Assembly (NCBI RefSeq): GCF_030164425.1
Contig: NZ_JASNJD010000001.1
Location: 310,001-374,000, forward strand
Source: Pseudodonghicola flavimaris
Lineage (GTDB): Bacteria > Pseudomonadota > Alphaproteobacteria > Rhodobacterales > Rhodobacteraceae
Length of the DNA stretch: 64,000 nt
Direction: 5' to 3'
How positions within the stretch are numbered: the first letter of the stretch is position 1; each line of letters opens with the position of its first letter. The translations under genes were made by a program, and so were the position numbers. Of the stretch, positions 16,694-26,023 are shown one piece after another. Under the pieces are notes generated by a model, which was given only the letters and a program-made list of their open reading frames with translations, did no database searches and had not been told where the DNA came from.

Positions 16694-17017
16694 TTACATC
16701 GAAAACGACGTGCCGCAGCCGCAGGAGGAGGTGGCGTTCGGATTGTCGATGACGAAACGGGCGCCGATCAGCTCCTCGGTGAAATCGATGGTGGCATTGG
16801 CCAGAAACGGCAGCGACACGGAGTCGACGACCACCTTTTCGCCCTGGCCTTCGAGGATCAGATCGTCCTCGGCCGGGGCGTCCAGCGCGATATCGTACTG
16901 AAACCCGGAGCAGCCGCCGCCCTCGACCGCCACGCGCAGCGCCTTGCCCTGTTGGGCGGCACCGATCTCTGACAGGCGGGCAAAGGCACGCTCGGTCACT
17001 TTCGGGGGCAGGTTCAT
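16694..17017 (-). CDS. erpA: Iron-sulfur cluster insertion protein ErpA (HesB/IscA family)
   Basis: A 107-residue A-type carrier that passes Fe-S clusters to apoproteins. The three family cysteines are present: GGGCSGFQY near residue 36 and SSCGCGTSF near 99-101. Length and the C-terminal CGCG motif fit ErpA better than the scaffold IscU. In Rhodobacteraceae this gene commonly lies divergently beside dgt, as here. It could equally be labelled IscA; the biochemical role is the same class. Confidence 0.93.
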   Translation of the reverse strand: MNLPPKVTERAFARLSEIGAAQQGKALRVAVEGGGCSGFQYDIALDAPAEDDLILEGQGEKVVVDSVSLPFLANATIDFTEELIGARFVIDNPNATSSCGCGTSFSM

Positions 17018-17033
17018 GGATCACTCCGGCGGT

Positions 17034-17061
17034 TTGAATTCCCTTTGCAGTCCAATATAGA
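17034..17061 (+). promoter_or_regulatory. Sigma-70-like promoter for dgt
   Basis: TTGAAT at 17034-17039 and TATAGA at 17056-17061 are separated by 16 bp, and dgt starts 36 bp downstream. Both boxes are close to consensus. Confidence 0.6.
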
Positions 17062-17096
17062 GGGCTCAAGGACAGGGACAAGAACAAGGACCGCAG

Positions 17097-18239
17097 ATGC
17101 GCGCCCCCTATGCCTCGGATCCCGGAAAAAGCCGCGGGCGGCTGGTTCGGGAAGAGGAAAGCAGTTTTCGCTCGCCGTTTCAGCGCGACCGGGACCGGAT
17201 CATCCATGCCAGCGCCTTCCGCCGGCTGAAACATAAAACCCAGGTCTTCGTCGAACACGAAGGCGACAATTACCGCACCCGGCTGACCCATTCGATCGAG
17301 GTGGGGCAGGTGGCCCGCACCGTGGCCGGCGCCCTCGGCCTGAACCAGGAGCTGACCGAGGCGGTGGCGCTGGCCCACGATCTGGGGCACACCCCCTTCG
17401 GCCACACCGGAGAGGATGCGCTGCACGCGCTGATGGCGCCCTATGGCGGGTTCGATCATAACGCCCAGGCGATCCGCATCGTCACCAGCCTGGAACGCCA
17501 TTACGCCGAATTCGACGGGCTGAACCTGACCTGGGAGACGCTGGAGGCGATCGCCAAGCATAACGGCCCGGTGACCGGAGAGCTGCCCTGGGCGCTGGCC
17601 GAATGCAACGCCGCCATCGATCTGGAGCTGCACACCCATGCCAGCGCCGAGGCGCAGGTGGCGGCGCTGGCCGACGATATCGCCTATAACAACCACGACC
17701 TGCACGACGGGCTGCGCGCCGGGTTGTTCACCGATGAAGAGATCACGGCGCTGCCGATCATCGGCGATGCCTATGCCGAGGTCGACGCCAGATACCCCGG
17801 TCTCGACTGGAACCGGCGTCGGCACGAGGCGCTGCGCCGGGTGTTCGGGGTGATGGTCTCCGATGTCATCGACACCTCTCGCGCGCGGCTGACAGAGAGC
17901 GGTGCCGGCTCGGTCGAGGAGATCCGCGCGCTCGGCCGGCCGGTGGTGCAATTCTCCCCAGAACTCTGGACCGATCTGAAGCAGATCCGCGACTTCCTGT
18001 TCCGCCGGATGTATCGCGCGCCCAGCGTGATGGTGATCCGCAAACAGGTCGCCGTGGTGGTGGAGGAGCTGTTCGATCTGTTTCTGCGCGACCCCGGGCT
18101 GTTGCCGGAGCGCTGGCTGCACGATCTGGCCCGGGCCGAAGGGGATGAGACCGCGGTGGCCCGGATCATCTCGGATTACATCGCCGGGATGACCGACCGG
18201 TTCGCGCTGCACGAACACGAACGGCTGATGAAACCCTGA
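17097..18239 (+). CDS. dgt: Deoxyguanosinetriphosphate triphosphohydrolase-like protein
   Basis: A 380-residue HD-superfamily dNTP triphosphohydrolase that splits dNTP into deoxynucleoside and triphosphate. HD metal residues are visible in TRLTHSIEVGQVAR near residue 60, ALAHDLGHTPFGHTGEDAL near 90-108, and DDIAYNNHDLHDGLRAG near 193-209. The N-terminal region RDRDRIIHASAFRRLKHKTQVF is typical of the shorter type-2 dGTPase-like enzymes. It is followed 17 bp later by the antiporter gene. Confidence 0.95.
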   Translation: MRAPYASDPGKSRGRLVREEESSFRSPFQRDRDRIIHASAFRRLKHKTQVFVEHEGDNYRTRLTHSIEVGQVARTVAGALGLNQELTEAVALAHDLGHTPFGHTGEDALHALMAPYGGFDHNAQAIRIVTSLERHYAEFDGLNLTWETLEAIAKHNGPVTGELPWALAECNAAIDLELHTHASAEAQVAALADDIAYNNHDLHDGLRAGLFTDEEITALPIIGDAYAEVDARYPGLDWNRRRHEALRRVFGVMVSDVIDTSRARLTESGAGSVEEIRALGRPVVQFSPELWTDLKQIRDFLFRRMYRAPSVMVIRKQVAVVVEELFDLFLRDPGLLPERWLHDLARAEGDETAVARIISDYIAGMTDRFALHEHERLMKP

Positions 18240-18256
18240 CAGAGGAGGGCGCCGCC

Positions 18257-20176
18257 ATGGTCACCCCCGTCGATGGCGCGCTGACGCCGGTCACCGCCTT
18301 CGCCCTGGTCGGAGCGCTCGGCGTCGGGTCGCAATGGCTGGCCTGGAAGCTGCGGCTGCCGGCCATCGTGTTGATGTTGCTGGCGGGGATCGTGATCGGC
18401 CCGGTGCTGGGGGTGTTCGATCCGGCCCGCGATATCGGCGATCTGATGGGGCCGATGATCTCCATCGCGGTGGCGATCATCCTGTTCGAGGGCGGGCTGA
18501 CCCTGAATTTCCATTCGTTGGCGGGCGCGGCCGAAGGCGTGCGTCGGCTGGTGGTGCTGGGGGCGCCGCTGGGCTGGCTCAGCGCCACGCTGGCGCTGCA
18601 TTTCGTCGCCGGGCTCGGCTGGGAAAGCGCCGCGGTTTTCGGTGGCATCCTGATCGTCACCGGGCCGACGGTGATCGCGCCGCTGCTGCGCACCGCCCGG
18701 CTGCAGAAACGCCCCTCGGCGCTGCTGCAGTGGGAGGCGATCGTCAACGATCCGGTGGGGGCGCTGGCGGCGGTGCTGGCCTTCGAGGTCGTGGTGGTGG
18801 TGCATGCCGACACCAGCGCCGCCCATGCGGTGTGGGAGCTGCTGCGCGGCATCGGTTTCGCGGCGCTGGTCGGTGTCTTCGGCGGCTGGGGCATCTCCCG
18901 CGCCTTCGACCGCGGTCAGGTCGCCGAATACATGAAGGTGCCGGTGCTGTTCGCGGCGCTGTTGGCGGGCTTTGCGCTGGCCGATGCGCTGTTGCACGAA
19001 AGCGGGCTGCTGACGGTGACCATCATGGGCATCTGGATCGCCAATGCCGGCCTGCCATCTTACGAGGAGATGCGGCGGTTCAAGGAACATGCCACCATCC
19101 TTCTGGTCTCCGGCGTGTTCATCCTGCTGGCCGCCGGCATGAACCTGGATACGCTGTCGATGCTGGACTGGCGCGCGGCGGCCTTCGTCGCGGCGCTGAT
19201 CCTGATCGCCCGGCCGCTGCCGGTGCTGCTGGCGCTGGCGGGCACCAAAGTGCCGTTTCGCGAACGGCTGCTGGTGGCGTTGACCGGACCGCGCGGCGTG
19301 GTGCTGGTGGCGGTCGCCGGGCTGTTCGGCGAACGGCTGGTGGCGCTGGGGCTGGAGGATGCGGCCCGGATCGCACCGCTGGCCTTCGTCATCGTCGCCG
19401 CCACCGTGGTGCTGCATGGCTTCACCCTGGCACCGGTGGCGCGGCTGCTGGGGCTGACCGCCAAGGGCCGCGCCGGGGTGATTCTGGTCGGCGGCTCCGG
19501 CTTCTCCACCGCGCTGGGGGAGGTGCTGGAAAAGCTCGGGGTGCCGGTGCTGGTTTGCGATACCAATATCATCCGGCTGCGCGGCGCGCGAAATGCCGGG
19601 CTGCAGACCTTCTATGGCGACATCCTGTCGGAAAGCGCCGAGTTCGGGCTGGATCTGATCGGCTACGACCGGATCGTCGCGCTTAGCGAGAACGATGCCT
19701 ACAACACGCTGGTGACCACCGATCTGGCGCCGGAATACGGCCGCGCCAATGTGTTCCAGTTGCGGCGCGAGACGCTCGACACCCGTCGCCACACGCTGCC
19801 CAGCACCCTGGGCGGGCGGCGGATCGCCGGTGGGTTGACCTATGGCGAGCTGAGCCGGCGGATGCATCAGGGCTGGCAGCTGCGCGCTACCCGGCTGAGC
19901 GCCGAATTCGGCTATCGCGCCTTCCGTGAGACGTTCCCCGATAGCGTGCTGGTCGGCGAGCTGCCGGAGAAGGGCGATCTGCGCCTGTTCGAACCGCGTG
20001 CGGACGACAGCGACCCGAAGCTGACCACCGGGGCGCAGGTGATCCACCTGGCGCCGCCGGAACCAGCCCCGGAGAAGGCGCCGGAAAGGAGGCCGGAAAA
20101 GGCCGCAGAAACCCCCTCGGAAACCGCTGCGAAAACGGCGCCGTCCTCCGGGACGGGGCCCGCCGATTCTGCCTAG
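18257..20176 (+). CDS. Cation:proton antiporter (CPA family) with TrkA-N regulatory domain
   Basis: A 639-residue inner-membrane antiporter. Residues about 10-410 hold roughly 12 membrane helices of the Na/H exchanger fold, with the ND pair in AIVNDPVGALAAVL near residue 175. Residues about 415-530 form a TrkA-N nucleotide-binding domain (VILVGGSGFSTALGEVLEKLG, VLVCDTN). The tail beyond 600 is a low-complexity Pro/Glu/Lys/Ala stretch. The layout fits NhaP- or KefB-like exporters of Na or K gated by nucleotides. It could take part in pH or salt balance; ion specificity cannot be read from the sequence. Confidence 0.9.
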   Translation: MVTPVDGALTPVTAFALVGALGVGSQWLAWKLRLPAIVLMLLAGIVIGPVLGVFDPARDIGDLMGPMISIAVAIILFEGGLTLNFHSLAGAAEGVRRLVVLGAPLGWLSATLALHFVAGLGWESAAVFGGILIVTGPTVIAPLLRTARLQKRPSALLQWEAIVNDPVGALAAVLAFEVVVVVHADTSAAHAVWELLRGIGFAALVGVFGGWGISRAFDRGQVAEYMKVPVLFAALLAGFALADALLHESGLLTVTIMGIWIANAGLPSYEEMRRFKEHATILLVSGVFILLAAGMNLDTLSMLDWRAAAFVAALILIARPLPVLLALAGTKVPFRERLLVALTGPRGVVLVAVAGLFGERLVALGLEDAARIAPLAFVIVAATVVLHGFTLAPVARLLGLTAKGRAGVILVGGSGFSTALGEVLEKLGVPVLVCDTNIIRLRGARNAGLQTFYGDILSESAEFGLDLIGYDRIVALSENDAYNTLVTTDLAPEYGRANVFQLRRETLDTRRHTLPSTLGGRRIAGGLTYGELSRRMHQGWQLRATRLSAEFGYRAFRETFPDSVLVGELPEKGDLRLFEPRADDSDPKLTTGAQVIHLAPPEPAPEKAPERRPEKAAETPSETAAKTAPSSGTGPADSA

Positions 20177-20178
20177 CA

Positions 20179-20206
20179 TTGACCTTGGTGGCAAAGCTGC
20201 TAGACC
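20179..20206 (+). promoter_or_regulatory. Sigma-70-like promoter for argS
   Basis: TTGACC at 20179-20184 and TAGACC at 20201-20206 are 16 bp apart, directly after the antiporter stop and 43 bp before argS. An inverted repeat GGTGG/CCACC lies across it. Confidence 0.55.
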
Positions 20207-20248
20207 CGGCCCGCTCCACCAAGACCGCTCCGTGAAGGAAACCATGGT

Positions 20249-21994
20249 ATGAACATCTTTGCCGATATCCGGGCGCTCGTGCTCGACACTCTGGCCGCAA
20301 TGACCGCCGAAGGGCTGCTGCCCGAGGGGCTGTCGTTCGATAATGTCACGGTGGAGCCGCCGCGAGACGCGGCGCATGGGGATATGGCGACCAATGCCGC
20401 CATGGTGCTGGCCAAGCCGGCGAAGATGAAACCCCGCGATATCGCCGAGACGCTGGCGGGCCGGCTGGCCGCCGATGACCGTATCACCAGCGCCGAGGTC
20501 GCAGGTCCCGGCTTTCTGAACCTGCGGCTCGACCCGGGGTTGTGGCAGGGGCTGATCGGCCAGGTGCTGGCGCTGGGGGCCGATTACGGCCGCTCCGACA
20601 TGGGGCATGGGCGCAAGATCAACGTCGAATATGTCTCGGCCAACCCGACCGGACCGCTGCATGTGGGCCACACCCGCGGTGCCGTCTTCGGCGATGCGCT
20701 GGCGAGCCTGCTGGATTACTCCGGCCACGACGTCACCCGCGAATATTACATCAACGACGGCGGCGCCCAGGTCGATGTGCTGGCCCGCTCGGTCTATCTG
20801 CGTTATCTTGAGGCGCTGGGGACCGAGGTCGATTTCCCCGATGGCACCTATCCCGGCGAATATCTGATCGAGGTCGGCAAGACCCTGGCTGAGGAGATCG
20901 GCAATCGCTATGTCGATCAACCGGAATCGGTCTGGCTGGAAGAGCTGCGCGATTATGCCACCGACAAGATGATGGCGCTGATCCGCGAGGATCTGAAGGC
21001 GCTCGGCGTCACCATGGATGTGTTCTTCTCGGAGAAATCGCTCTACGGCACCGGCCGGATCGAGGATGCGATCGAACATCTGCGGGCCAAGGGGCTGATC
21101 TATCGCGGCGTGCTGGAACCGCCGAAGGGCAAGACGCCGGAAGACTGGGAGCCGCGCGAGCAGACGCTGTTCAAATCCACCGCCCATGGCGACGATGTCG
21201 ACCGGCCGATCATGAAGTCGGACGGCAGCTGGACCTATTTCGCTCCCGATATCGCCTATCACTACGACAAGGTCAGCCGCGGCTTTGACGAGCTGATCGA
21301 TATCTTCGGCGCCGACCATGGCGGCTATGTCAAACGGATGAAGGCGGCGGTTTCGGCGCTCTCCGAAGGCAAGGTGCCGGTCGATATCAAGCTGACCCAG
21401 CTGGTGAAGCTGTGGAAGAACGGCGAGCCCTTCAAGATGTCGAAGCGGGCCGGCAACTTCGTTACCCTGCGCGATGTGGTCGATCAGGTCGGCCCCGACG
21501 TGACCCGTTTCGTCATGTTGACCCGCAAGAACGATGCGCCCCTCGACTTCGATTTCGACAAGGTGCTGGAGCAGAGCCGTGAGAACCCGGTGTTCTACGT
21601 GCAATATGCCCACGCCCGGGTGATGAGCGTGCTGCGCAAGGCCGCGGAGGCCGGCATCGCCGCCGATGACGCCGCGCTGGGGGCCGCCGATCTCTCTGGC
21701 ATCGGCCATGAGGCCGAGCTGACGGTCGCCAAGAAGCTGGCCGAATGGCCGCGTCTGGTGGAAACCGCCGCCCGCGCCCATGAGCCGCATCGCGTGGCTT
21801 TCTACCTCTATGAACTGGCCGGCGATTTTCATGCGCTGTGGAATCGCGGCAACGATTTGCCCGAGCTGCGCTTCATCCAGGACGGGGATGTGGCGGGCAG
21901 TCAGGCAAAAATGGCCCTCGCACGTGCCGTATCCGTTGTTATTTCCGCCGGTCTTGGTATTCTTGGCGTAACGCCGGCGCAGGAGATGCGGTAA
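20249..21994 (+). CDS. argS: Arginyl-tRNA synthetase
   Basis: A 581-residue class I synthetase. It has the N-terminal Add-1 domain (residues 1-100), the HIGH-type motif [18 protein letters not shown] near residues 132-149, the KMSKS-type motif KMSKRAGN near 397, and the C-terminal DALR anticodon-binding domain ([19 protein letters not shown] near 515). The length is normal. It begins after its own promoter-like sequence and is followed by the SPOR protein gene, an arrangement common in Rhodobacteraceae. Confidence 0.98.
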   Translation: MNIFADIRALVLDTLAAMTAEGLLPEGLSFDNVTVEPPRDAAHGDMATNAAMVLAKPAKMKPRDIAETLAGRLAADDRITSAEVAGPGFLNLRLDPGLWQGLIGQVLALGADYGRSDMGHGRKINVEYVSANPTGPLHVGHTRGAVFGDALASLLDYSGHDVTREYYINDGGAQVDVLARSVYLRYLEALGTEVDFPDGTYPGEYLIEVGKTLAEEIGNRYVDQPESVWLEELRDYATDKMMALIREDLKALGVTMDVFFSEKSLYGTGRIEDAIEHLRAKGLIYRGVLEPPKGKTPEDWEPREQTLFKSTAHGDDVDRPIMKSDGSWTYFAPDIAYHYDKVSRGFDELIDIFGADHGGYVKRMKAAVSALSEGKVPVDIKLTQLVKLWKNGEPFKMSKRAGNFVTLRDVVDQVGPDVTRFVMLTRKNDAPLDFDFDKVLEQSRENPVFYVQYAHARVMSVLRKAAEAGIAADDAALGAADLSGIGHEAELTVAKKLAEWPRLVETAARAHEPHRVAFYLYELAGDFHALWNRGNDLPELRFIQDGDVAGSQAKMALARAVSVVISAGLGILGVTPAQEMR

Positions 21995-22081
21995 CAAAAC
22001 CGCCCGAACCGCCGGCCCGAGGCAGTTGCAAGTGAACCCGAGCGTGGGACCATACCCGCGCCGATGGGCAGTGAGGCGGAC

Positions 22082-23128
22082 ATGGCGGATATCGAGTACA
22101 CCTACGACGTGTATGGGGAAGAGCTCTATGCTGAGGCTGAGCCGCAGCAGCAGGGCGAGGATGCGGCGCGCGCGCGGGACGGCGGGGCGCTGTCCCGGAT
22201 CGTCAATATCGTTGGCGCGGTGGCCTCGGTCGCGCTGGTCGCGGGGGTCGGTGTCTGGGGCTACAAGCTGATGGTACGCGATGTCAGCGGGGTGCCGGTG
22301 GTGCGCGCTCTGGAAGGGCCGATGCGGGTGACGCCCGAGGACCCGGGCGGCCAGCTGGCCGACCATCAGGGGTTGGCGGTCAATGCGGTTGCCGCCGGTG
22401 GTACCGCCGAGGCCCCGCCTGAACGTCTGGCGCTGGCGCCGCGCGCGGTAGGGCTGACCGACGAAGACATGCCGATGGGCGAACTCTCCGGTACCGATGG
22501 CGCCGATACCACGCTGGCAGCCGGCGCGCCGGTCGATCCCGATGCGGTCGAGAAATTCCGCGATGGCTCCATCGACGCGCTGGTACGGCAGTTGACCGAC
22601 GGGGTCGATCCGCTTTCTGACACCGAAACCGAGATCGCCAGCGACGGGGTTCGGCCCGGCGCGCTGGAGGACGACAGCGACAGCGCCGTCGAGATGGCGG
22701 CGATCGATCCGGCGGTTCTGGCCGCCCCCGGTTTGAAAATCTCGCTGCGGCCGATGTCGCGACCGGCGGAACTGAAACAGGCCGTTGCCCGTGCCGATGT
22801 GGCCGAGGCGCTGAACGGCGCCCAGAACGTGATGGCCTCCGCCGCCGATGTCGAGGTCGACGCCGGTTCGCTCAGCGCCGGCACCCGTCTGGCCCAGCTC
22901 GGCGCCTATGACAGCCCCGATGTGGCGCGCGAGGAGTGGAGCAAGCTGTTCTCCCGCTTCGGGGATTACATGGAAGGCAAGAAACGGGTGATCCAGAAGG
23001 CCAGCAGCGGCGGGCGCACCTTCTATCGGTTGCGCGCCATGGGTTTCGACGATCTGAGCGACGCACGGCGGTTCTGCTCGGCCCTGGTGGCCGAGAATGC
23101 CGACTGTATTCCGGTGACCGTGCGGTGA
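22082..23128 (+). CDS. SPOR domain membrane protein
   Basis: A 348-residue single-pass membrane protein with a cytoplasmic N-terminus of about 35 residues, one membrane helix (IVNIVGAVASVALVAGVGVWGY, residues 38-59), a long acidic, probably disordered periplasmic linker, and a C-terminal SPOR domain (residues about 265-348: TRLAQLGAYDSPDVAREEW, FYRLRAMGFDDLSDARRFC). SPOR domains bind denuded peptidoglycan at the septum. ATG 22082 is chosen over 22064 for its GAGGCGG site. The stop overlaps the nagZ GTG, linking it to murein turnover. Confidence 0.9.
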   Translation: MADIEYTYDVYGEELYAEAEPQQQGEDAARARDGGALSRIVNIVGAVASVALVAGVGVWGYKLMVRDVSGVPVVRALEGPMRVTPEDPGGQLADHQGLAVNAVAAGGTAEAPPERLALAPRAVGLTDEDMPMGELSGTDGADTTLAAGAPVDPDAVEKFRDGSIDALVRQLTDGVDPLSDTETEIASDGVRPGALEDDSDSAVEMAAIDPAVLAAPGLKISLRPMSRPAELKQAVARADVAEALNGAQNVMASAADVEVDAGSLSAGTRLAQLGAYDSPDVAREEWSKLFSRFGDYMEGKKRVIQKASSGGRTFYRLRAMGFDDLSDARRFCSALVAENADCIPVTVR

Positions 23129-24132
23129 GCTTCGGCGCCACCATCCTCGATGCCGAGGGGCTGCGGCTGACGGCGGACGAGATTGCCCTGTTTCGCGACA
23201 CCGATCCCTTCGGGTTCATCCTGTTCGCGCGCAATATCGACACGCCAGATCAGATCCGCGCGCTCTGCGATGACATGCGCGCGGCGGTCGGGCGCGAGGC
23301 GCCGATCCTGATCGATCAGGAGGGCGGCCGGGTCCAGCGGCTGCGCGCGCCGCTGTGGCGCGAGTGGCTGCCGCCGCTCGATCACGTCGCCGGCGCCGGC
23401 GTCGATGCCGAACGGGCGATGTTCCTGCGCTATCGGCTGATCGCGGCGGAGCTGCGCGATCTGGGGATCGACAGCGATTGCGCGCCGATGGCCGATCTGG
23501 CCGGTGCGGCGACGCATCCTTTTCTGAAGAACCGCTGTTATGGCTCCGATCCAGAGACGGTGGCGCGGCTGGCCCGCGCGGTGTCCGATGGGCTGATGGC
23601 CGGCGGTGTGTTGCCGGTGTTGAAGCATATCCCGGGCCATGGCCGGGCGACGCAGGACAGCCATTTCGATCTGCCCCATGTGGCGGCGCCGGAGGCCGAG
23701 CTGACGCTGACCGATTTCGCGGCCTTCCGCATGCTGAACGATCTGCCGATGGGGATGACCGCGCATCTGGTCTATGACGCCATCGATGATCGCCCGGCGA
23801 CGTTGTCGCCGCCGGTGATGGCGCGCATCCGCGACGACATCGGCTTCGACGGGCTAATCATGACCGACGATATCTCGATGAAGGCGCTGCAGGGCGATCT
23901 GGCCGATCTGGCGCGCGCCTCGCTGGTCGCGGGCTGCGATGTGGTGCTGCTGTGCAATGCCACGCTGGCCGAGCGGCGGGCGGTGGCCGAGGCCGCCGGT
24001 GAGATGACCGAGGCCGCGCAAACCCGGGCTGAGGCGGCTCTGTCCCAGCGCCAGGCGCCCGAACCGCTTGACATTTCGGCCGCCGAAGACGAGCTTTCCC
24101 GCCTTATGGGCGGGCAGGTCTATGGCGGATAG
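23125..24132 (+). CDS. nagZ: Beta-N-acetylhexosaminidase NagZ
   Basis: A 335-residue cytoplasmic GH3 enzyme that removes GlcNAc from recycled muropeptides. It shows LIDQEGGRVQRL near residue 56, KHIPGHGRATQDSH near residues 165-178 (the conserved His/Asp dyad and KHFPGHG-type loop) and the nucleophile Asp in GLIMTDDISMKAL near 240. It starts at a GTG overlapping the SPOR gene stop (GTGA) and overlaps scpA by 11 bp. With anmK at 38.9 kb the window carries two steps of murein recycling. Confidence 0.95.
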   Translation: MSFGATILDAEGLRLTADEIALFRDTDPFGFILFARNIDTPDQIRALCDDMRAAVGREAPILIDQEGGRVQRLRAPLWREWLPPLDHVAGAGVDAERAMFLRYRLIAAELRDLGIDSDCAPMADLAGAATHPFLKNRCYGSDPETVARLARAVSDGLMAGGVLPVLKHIPGHGRATQDSHFDLPHVAAPEAELTLTDFAAFRMLNDLPMGMTAHLVYDAIDDRPATLSPPVMARIRDDIGFDGLIMTDDISMKALQGDLADLARASLVAGCDVVLLCNATLAERRAVAEAAGEMTEAAQTRAEAALSQRQAPEPLDISAAEDELSRLMGGQVYGG

Positions 24133-24916
24133 AGATCTTTTCGAGGAAGACACGCTTTCGGTGACCGAGCGCCTCGCGGCGGAGGCGCTGATTGTGGATG
24201 TCGACGGGTTCGAAGGCCCGTTGGACGTGCTGCTGATGCTGTCGCGCACACAGAAAGTCGATCTGCGCAAGATCTCGGTTCTGCACCTGGCGCAGCAATA
24301 TCTGACCTTCGTCGAGAAGGCCAAGGCGCTCAGGATCGAGCTGGCGGCCGACTATCTGGTGATGGCGGCCTGGCTGGCGTTCCTGAAGTCGCGGCTGCTG
24401 CTGCCCCCCGATCCGACCGAAGAGGGGCCCTCGGGCGAGGAACTGGCCGCGCATCTGGCCTTCCAGCTGGAACGGCTGCAGGCGATGCGAGATGTCGCCG
24501 CTCGGCTGATGGCGCGGGATCAGAAGGGGCGCGATTTCTTCGCGCGCGGCCAGGCGGAGGATGTGATGCGCATCCGCACCGTCACCTATTCGGCGACGCT
24601 GCTCGACCTGATGCAGGGCTATGCCCGGGTCCGCACGCGGGACGAATTCCGCCCCTTCGTGATGGACCGCCACAACGTCTTTACCATGGAACAGGCGCTG
24701 GACCGGATGCGCCCCTTGATCGGCTTTGCCGGCGACTGGACCGATATCACCAGCTATCTGCCCGACGGCTGGGAAACCGATCCGGTGCGCCGTCGCTCGG
24801 CCACGGCGGCGACCTTCGCCGCCTCGCTCGAGCTGGTCAAGGAGGGCCATATGGAAATCCGCCAGAGCGAGACCTTCGCCCCGATCCAGCTGCGCAGGAA
24901 GGACCAGAGAGAGTGA
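24122..24916 (+). CDS. scpA: Segregation and condensation protein A
   Basis: A 264-residue kleisin of the SMC-ScpAB complex that compacts and separates chromosomes. The N-terminal motif DVDGFEGPLDVLLMLSRTQKVDL (near residues 26-48, quoted here as the family's landmark) and KSRLLLPP near 93-100 are typical. The ATG at 24122 lies inside the end of nagZ; an earlier in-frame ATG (24068) would lengthen the overlap and has no support. The stop overlaps the scpB start. Confidence 0.95.
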   Translation: MADRDLFEEDTLSVTERLAAEALIVDVDGFEGPLDVLLMLSRTQKVDLRKISVLHLAQQYLTFVEKAKALRIELAADYLVMAAWLAFLKSRLLLPPDPTEEGPSGEELAAHLAFQLERLQAMRDVAARLMARDQKGRDFFARGQAEDVMRIRTVTYSATLLDLMQGYARVRTRDEFRPFVMDRHNVFTMEQALDRMRPLIGFAGDWTDITSYLPDGWETDPVRRRSATAATFAASLELVKEGHMEIRQSETFAPIQLRRKDQRE

Positions 24917-25587
24917 GTGAAGAGCAGGCAGAGGACACGCCGCAGGAAGAGAGCCTGTTCGAGGCACCGCCGATGGGTGAACAGGAACGCATGGTCGAGG
25001 CGGTGCTGTTCGCCAGCGCCGAGCCGGTCACCGTGCGGGAACTGGAGGCGCGGATGCCGCATGGCTGCGATCCGGCGGAGGCTCTGGCGCATCTGCGCAA
25101 ACGCTACGAGGGGCGCGGCGTCCGCGTGGTGCGGGTGGGGGACGCCTGGGCGATCCGCACGGCGCCCGATCTGGGGTTTCTGATGCAGAAGGAAACCGTC
25201 GAGGTGCGCAAGTTGTCGCGCGCTGCCATCGAAACGCTGGCGATCATCGCCTATCATCAGCCCTGCACCCGCGCCGAGATCGAGGAGATCCGTGGCGTTT
25301 CGGTCAGCCGCGGCACCATCGACCAGCTGCTGGAGATGGAGTGGATCCGCTTCGGCCGCCGCAAGATGACTCCGGGTCGGCCGGTGACCTTCGTGGTGAC
25401 GGAGACCTTCCTGGATCACTTCGGGCTGGAGACCGCCCGCGATCTGCCGGGGCTGAAGGAGCTGCGCGCCGCCGGCCTGCTGGAGAACCGGCCGCCGCCG
25501 GGCACCATCCCGCTGGGCCAGCGCGATGAGGACGAAGACGAGCTCAACAGCCCGGAATCCGGTCAGACCGAGCTTTTCGAAGATTGA
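24913..25587 (+). CDS. scpB: Segregation and condensation protein B
   Basis: A 224-residue winged-helix partner of ScpA. It starts at GTG overlapping the scpA stop (GTGA). Landmarks are MVEAVLFASAEPVTVREL near residues 21-38, LSRAAIETLAIIAYHQP near 100-116, and GRPVTFVVTETFLDHFGL near 155-172. The C-terminal 40 residues are acidic and probably flexible. In the Rhodobacteraceae genomes I remember, tatABC often follows scpB; here it does not. Confidence 0.95.
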   Translation: MSEEQAEDTPQEESLFEAPPMGEQERMVEAVLFASAEPVTVRELEARMPHGCDPAEALAHLRKRYEGRGVRVVRVGDAWAIRTAPDLGFLMQKETVEVRKLSRAAIETLAIIAYHQPCTRAEIEEIRGVSVSRGTIDQLLEMEWIRFGRRKMTPGRPVTFVVTETFLDHFGLETARDLPGLKELRAAGLLENRPPPGTIPLGQRDEDEDELNSPESGQTELFED

Positions 25588-25669
25588 TTTTTCAGGAAAC
25601 TTCCTCCCGCGCCCTGAAATCTTCGCATTTTCCCCCTAGGTAGAGGGCAAGCAGCGAAGGACACCCGAG

Positions 25670-25936
25670 ATGAACCTGAACCAGATCATCAACATGGTGC
25701 TGCGGACCGTTCTGCGGCGCCTCATCCACACCGGGGTGAACAAGAGCATCGATGCGGCCGCCAATCTGGGCAAGCCCCGCAAGCCGCCGGCGCGCGGCGC
25801 GGCGGACCGCTATGGCATGGGCGCCGATGCGGAGACAGAGGCGGAGATGGAGACGCAGCGCAAACAGGCGGAGGAGCGGGAGCGGGTCCGGCAAATCCGC
25901 CAGGCCCGCCGCGCCGCCCGCGCCGGCAAGAACTGA
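25670..25936 (+). CDS. Small hypothetical protein downstream of scpB
   Basis: An 88-residue, strongly basic protein. The N-terminus is a hydrophobic/basic amphipathic helix (NQIINMVLRTVLRRLIHTGVN), then a Pro/Lys linker, then a charged helix rich in Glu, Arg and Lys (residues 52-88). It has no cysteine, signal peptide or recognised motif. A GAAGGA site sits upstream of the ATG. The amphipathic N-terminus could attach to membrane. I recognise it only as a type of small protein found in this family of bacteria. Confidence 0.72.
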   Translation: MNLNQIINMVLRTVLRRLIHTGVNKSIDAAANLGKPRKPPARGAADRYGMGADAETEAEMETQRKQAEERERVRQIRQARRAARAGKN

Positions 25937-26023
25937 GCGCTGGCCGGAGCTGACGTCCGACGTCTCTGACATGTCTCTGATCGGGGTCGAGCCCCTTGGC
26001 GGGATGCTCGTGCCGCGACGGGG

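Noticed and set aside
18176-22366. A 1396-codon open frame on the minus strand across the antiporter, argS and the SPOR gene
   Set aside because: It is antisense to three well-supported genes and consists of His/Arg/Gln-rich sequence typical of shadows. Its length reflects high GC content and the rarity of stops.
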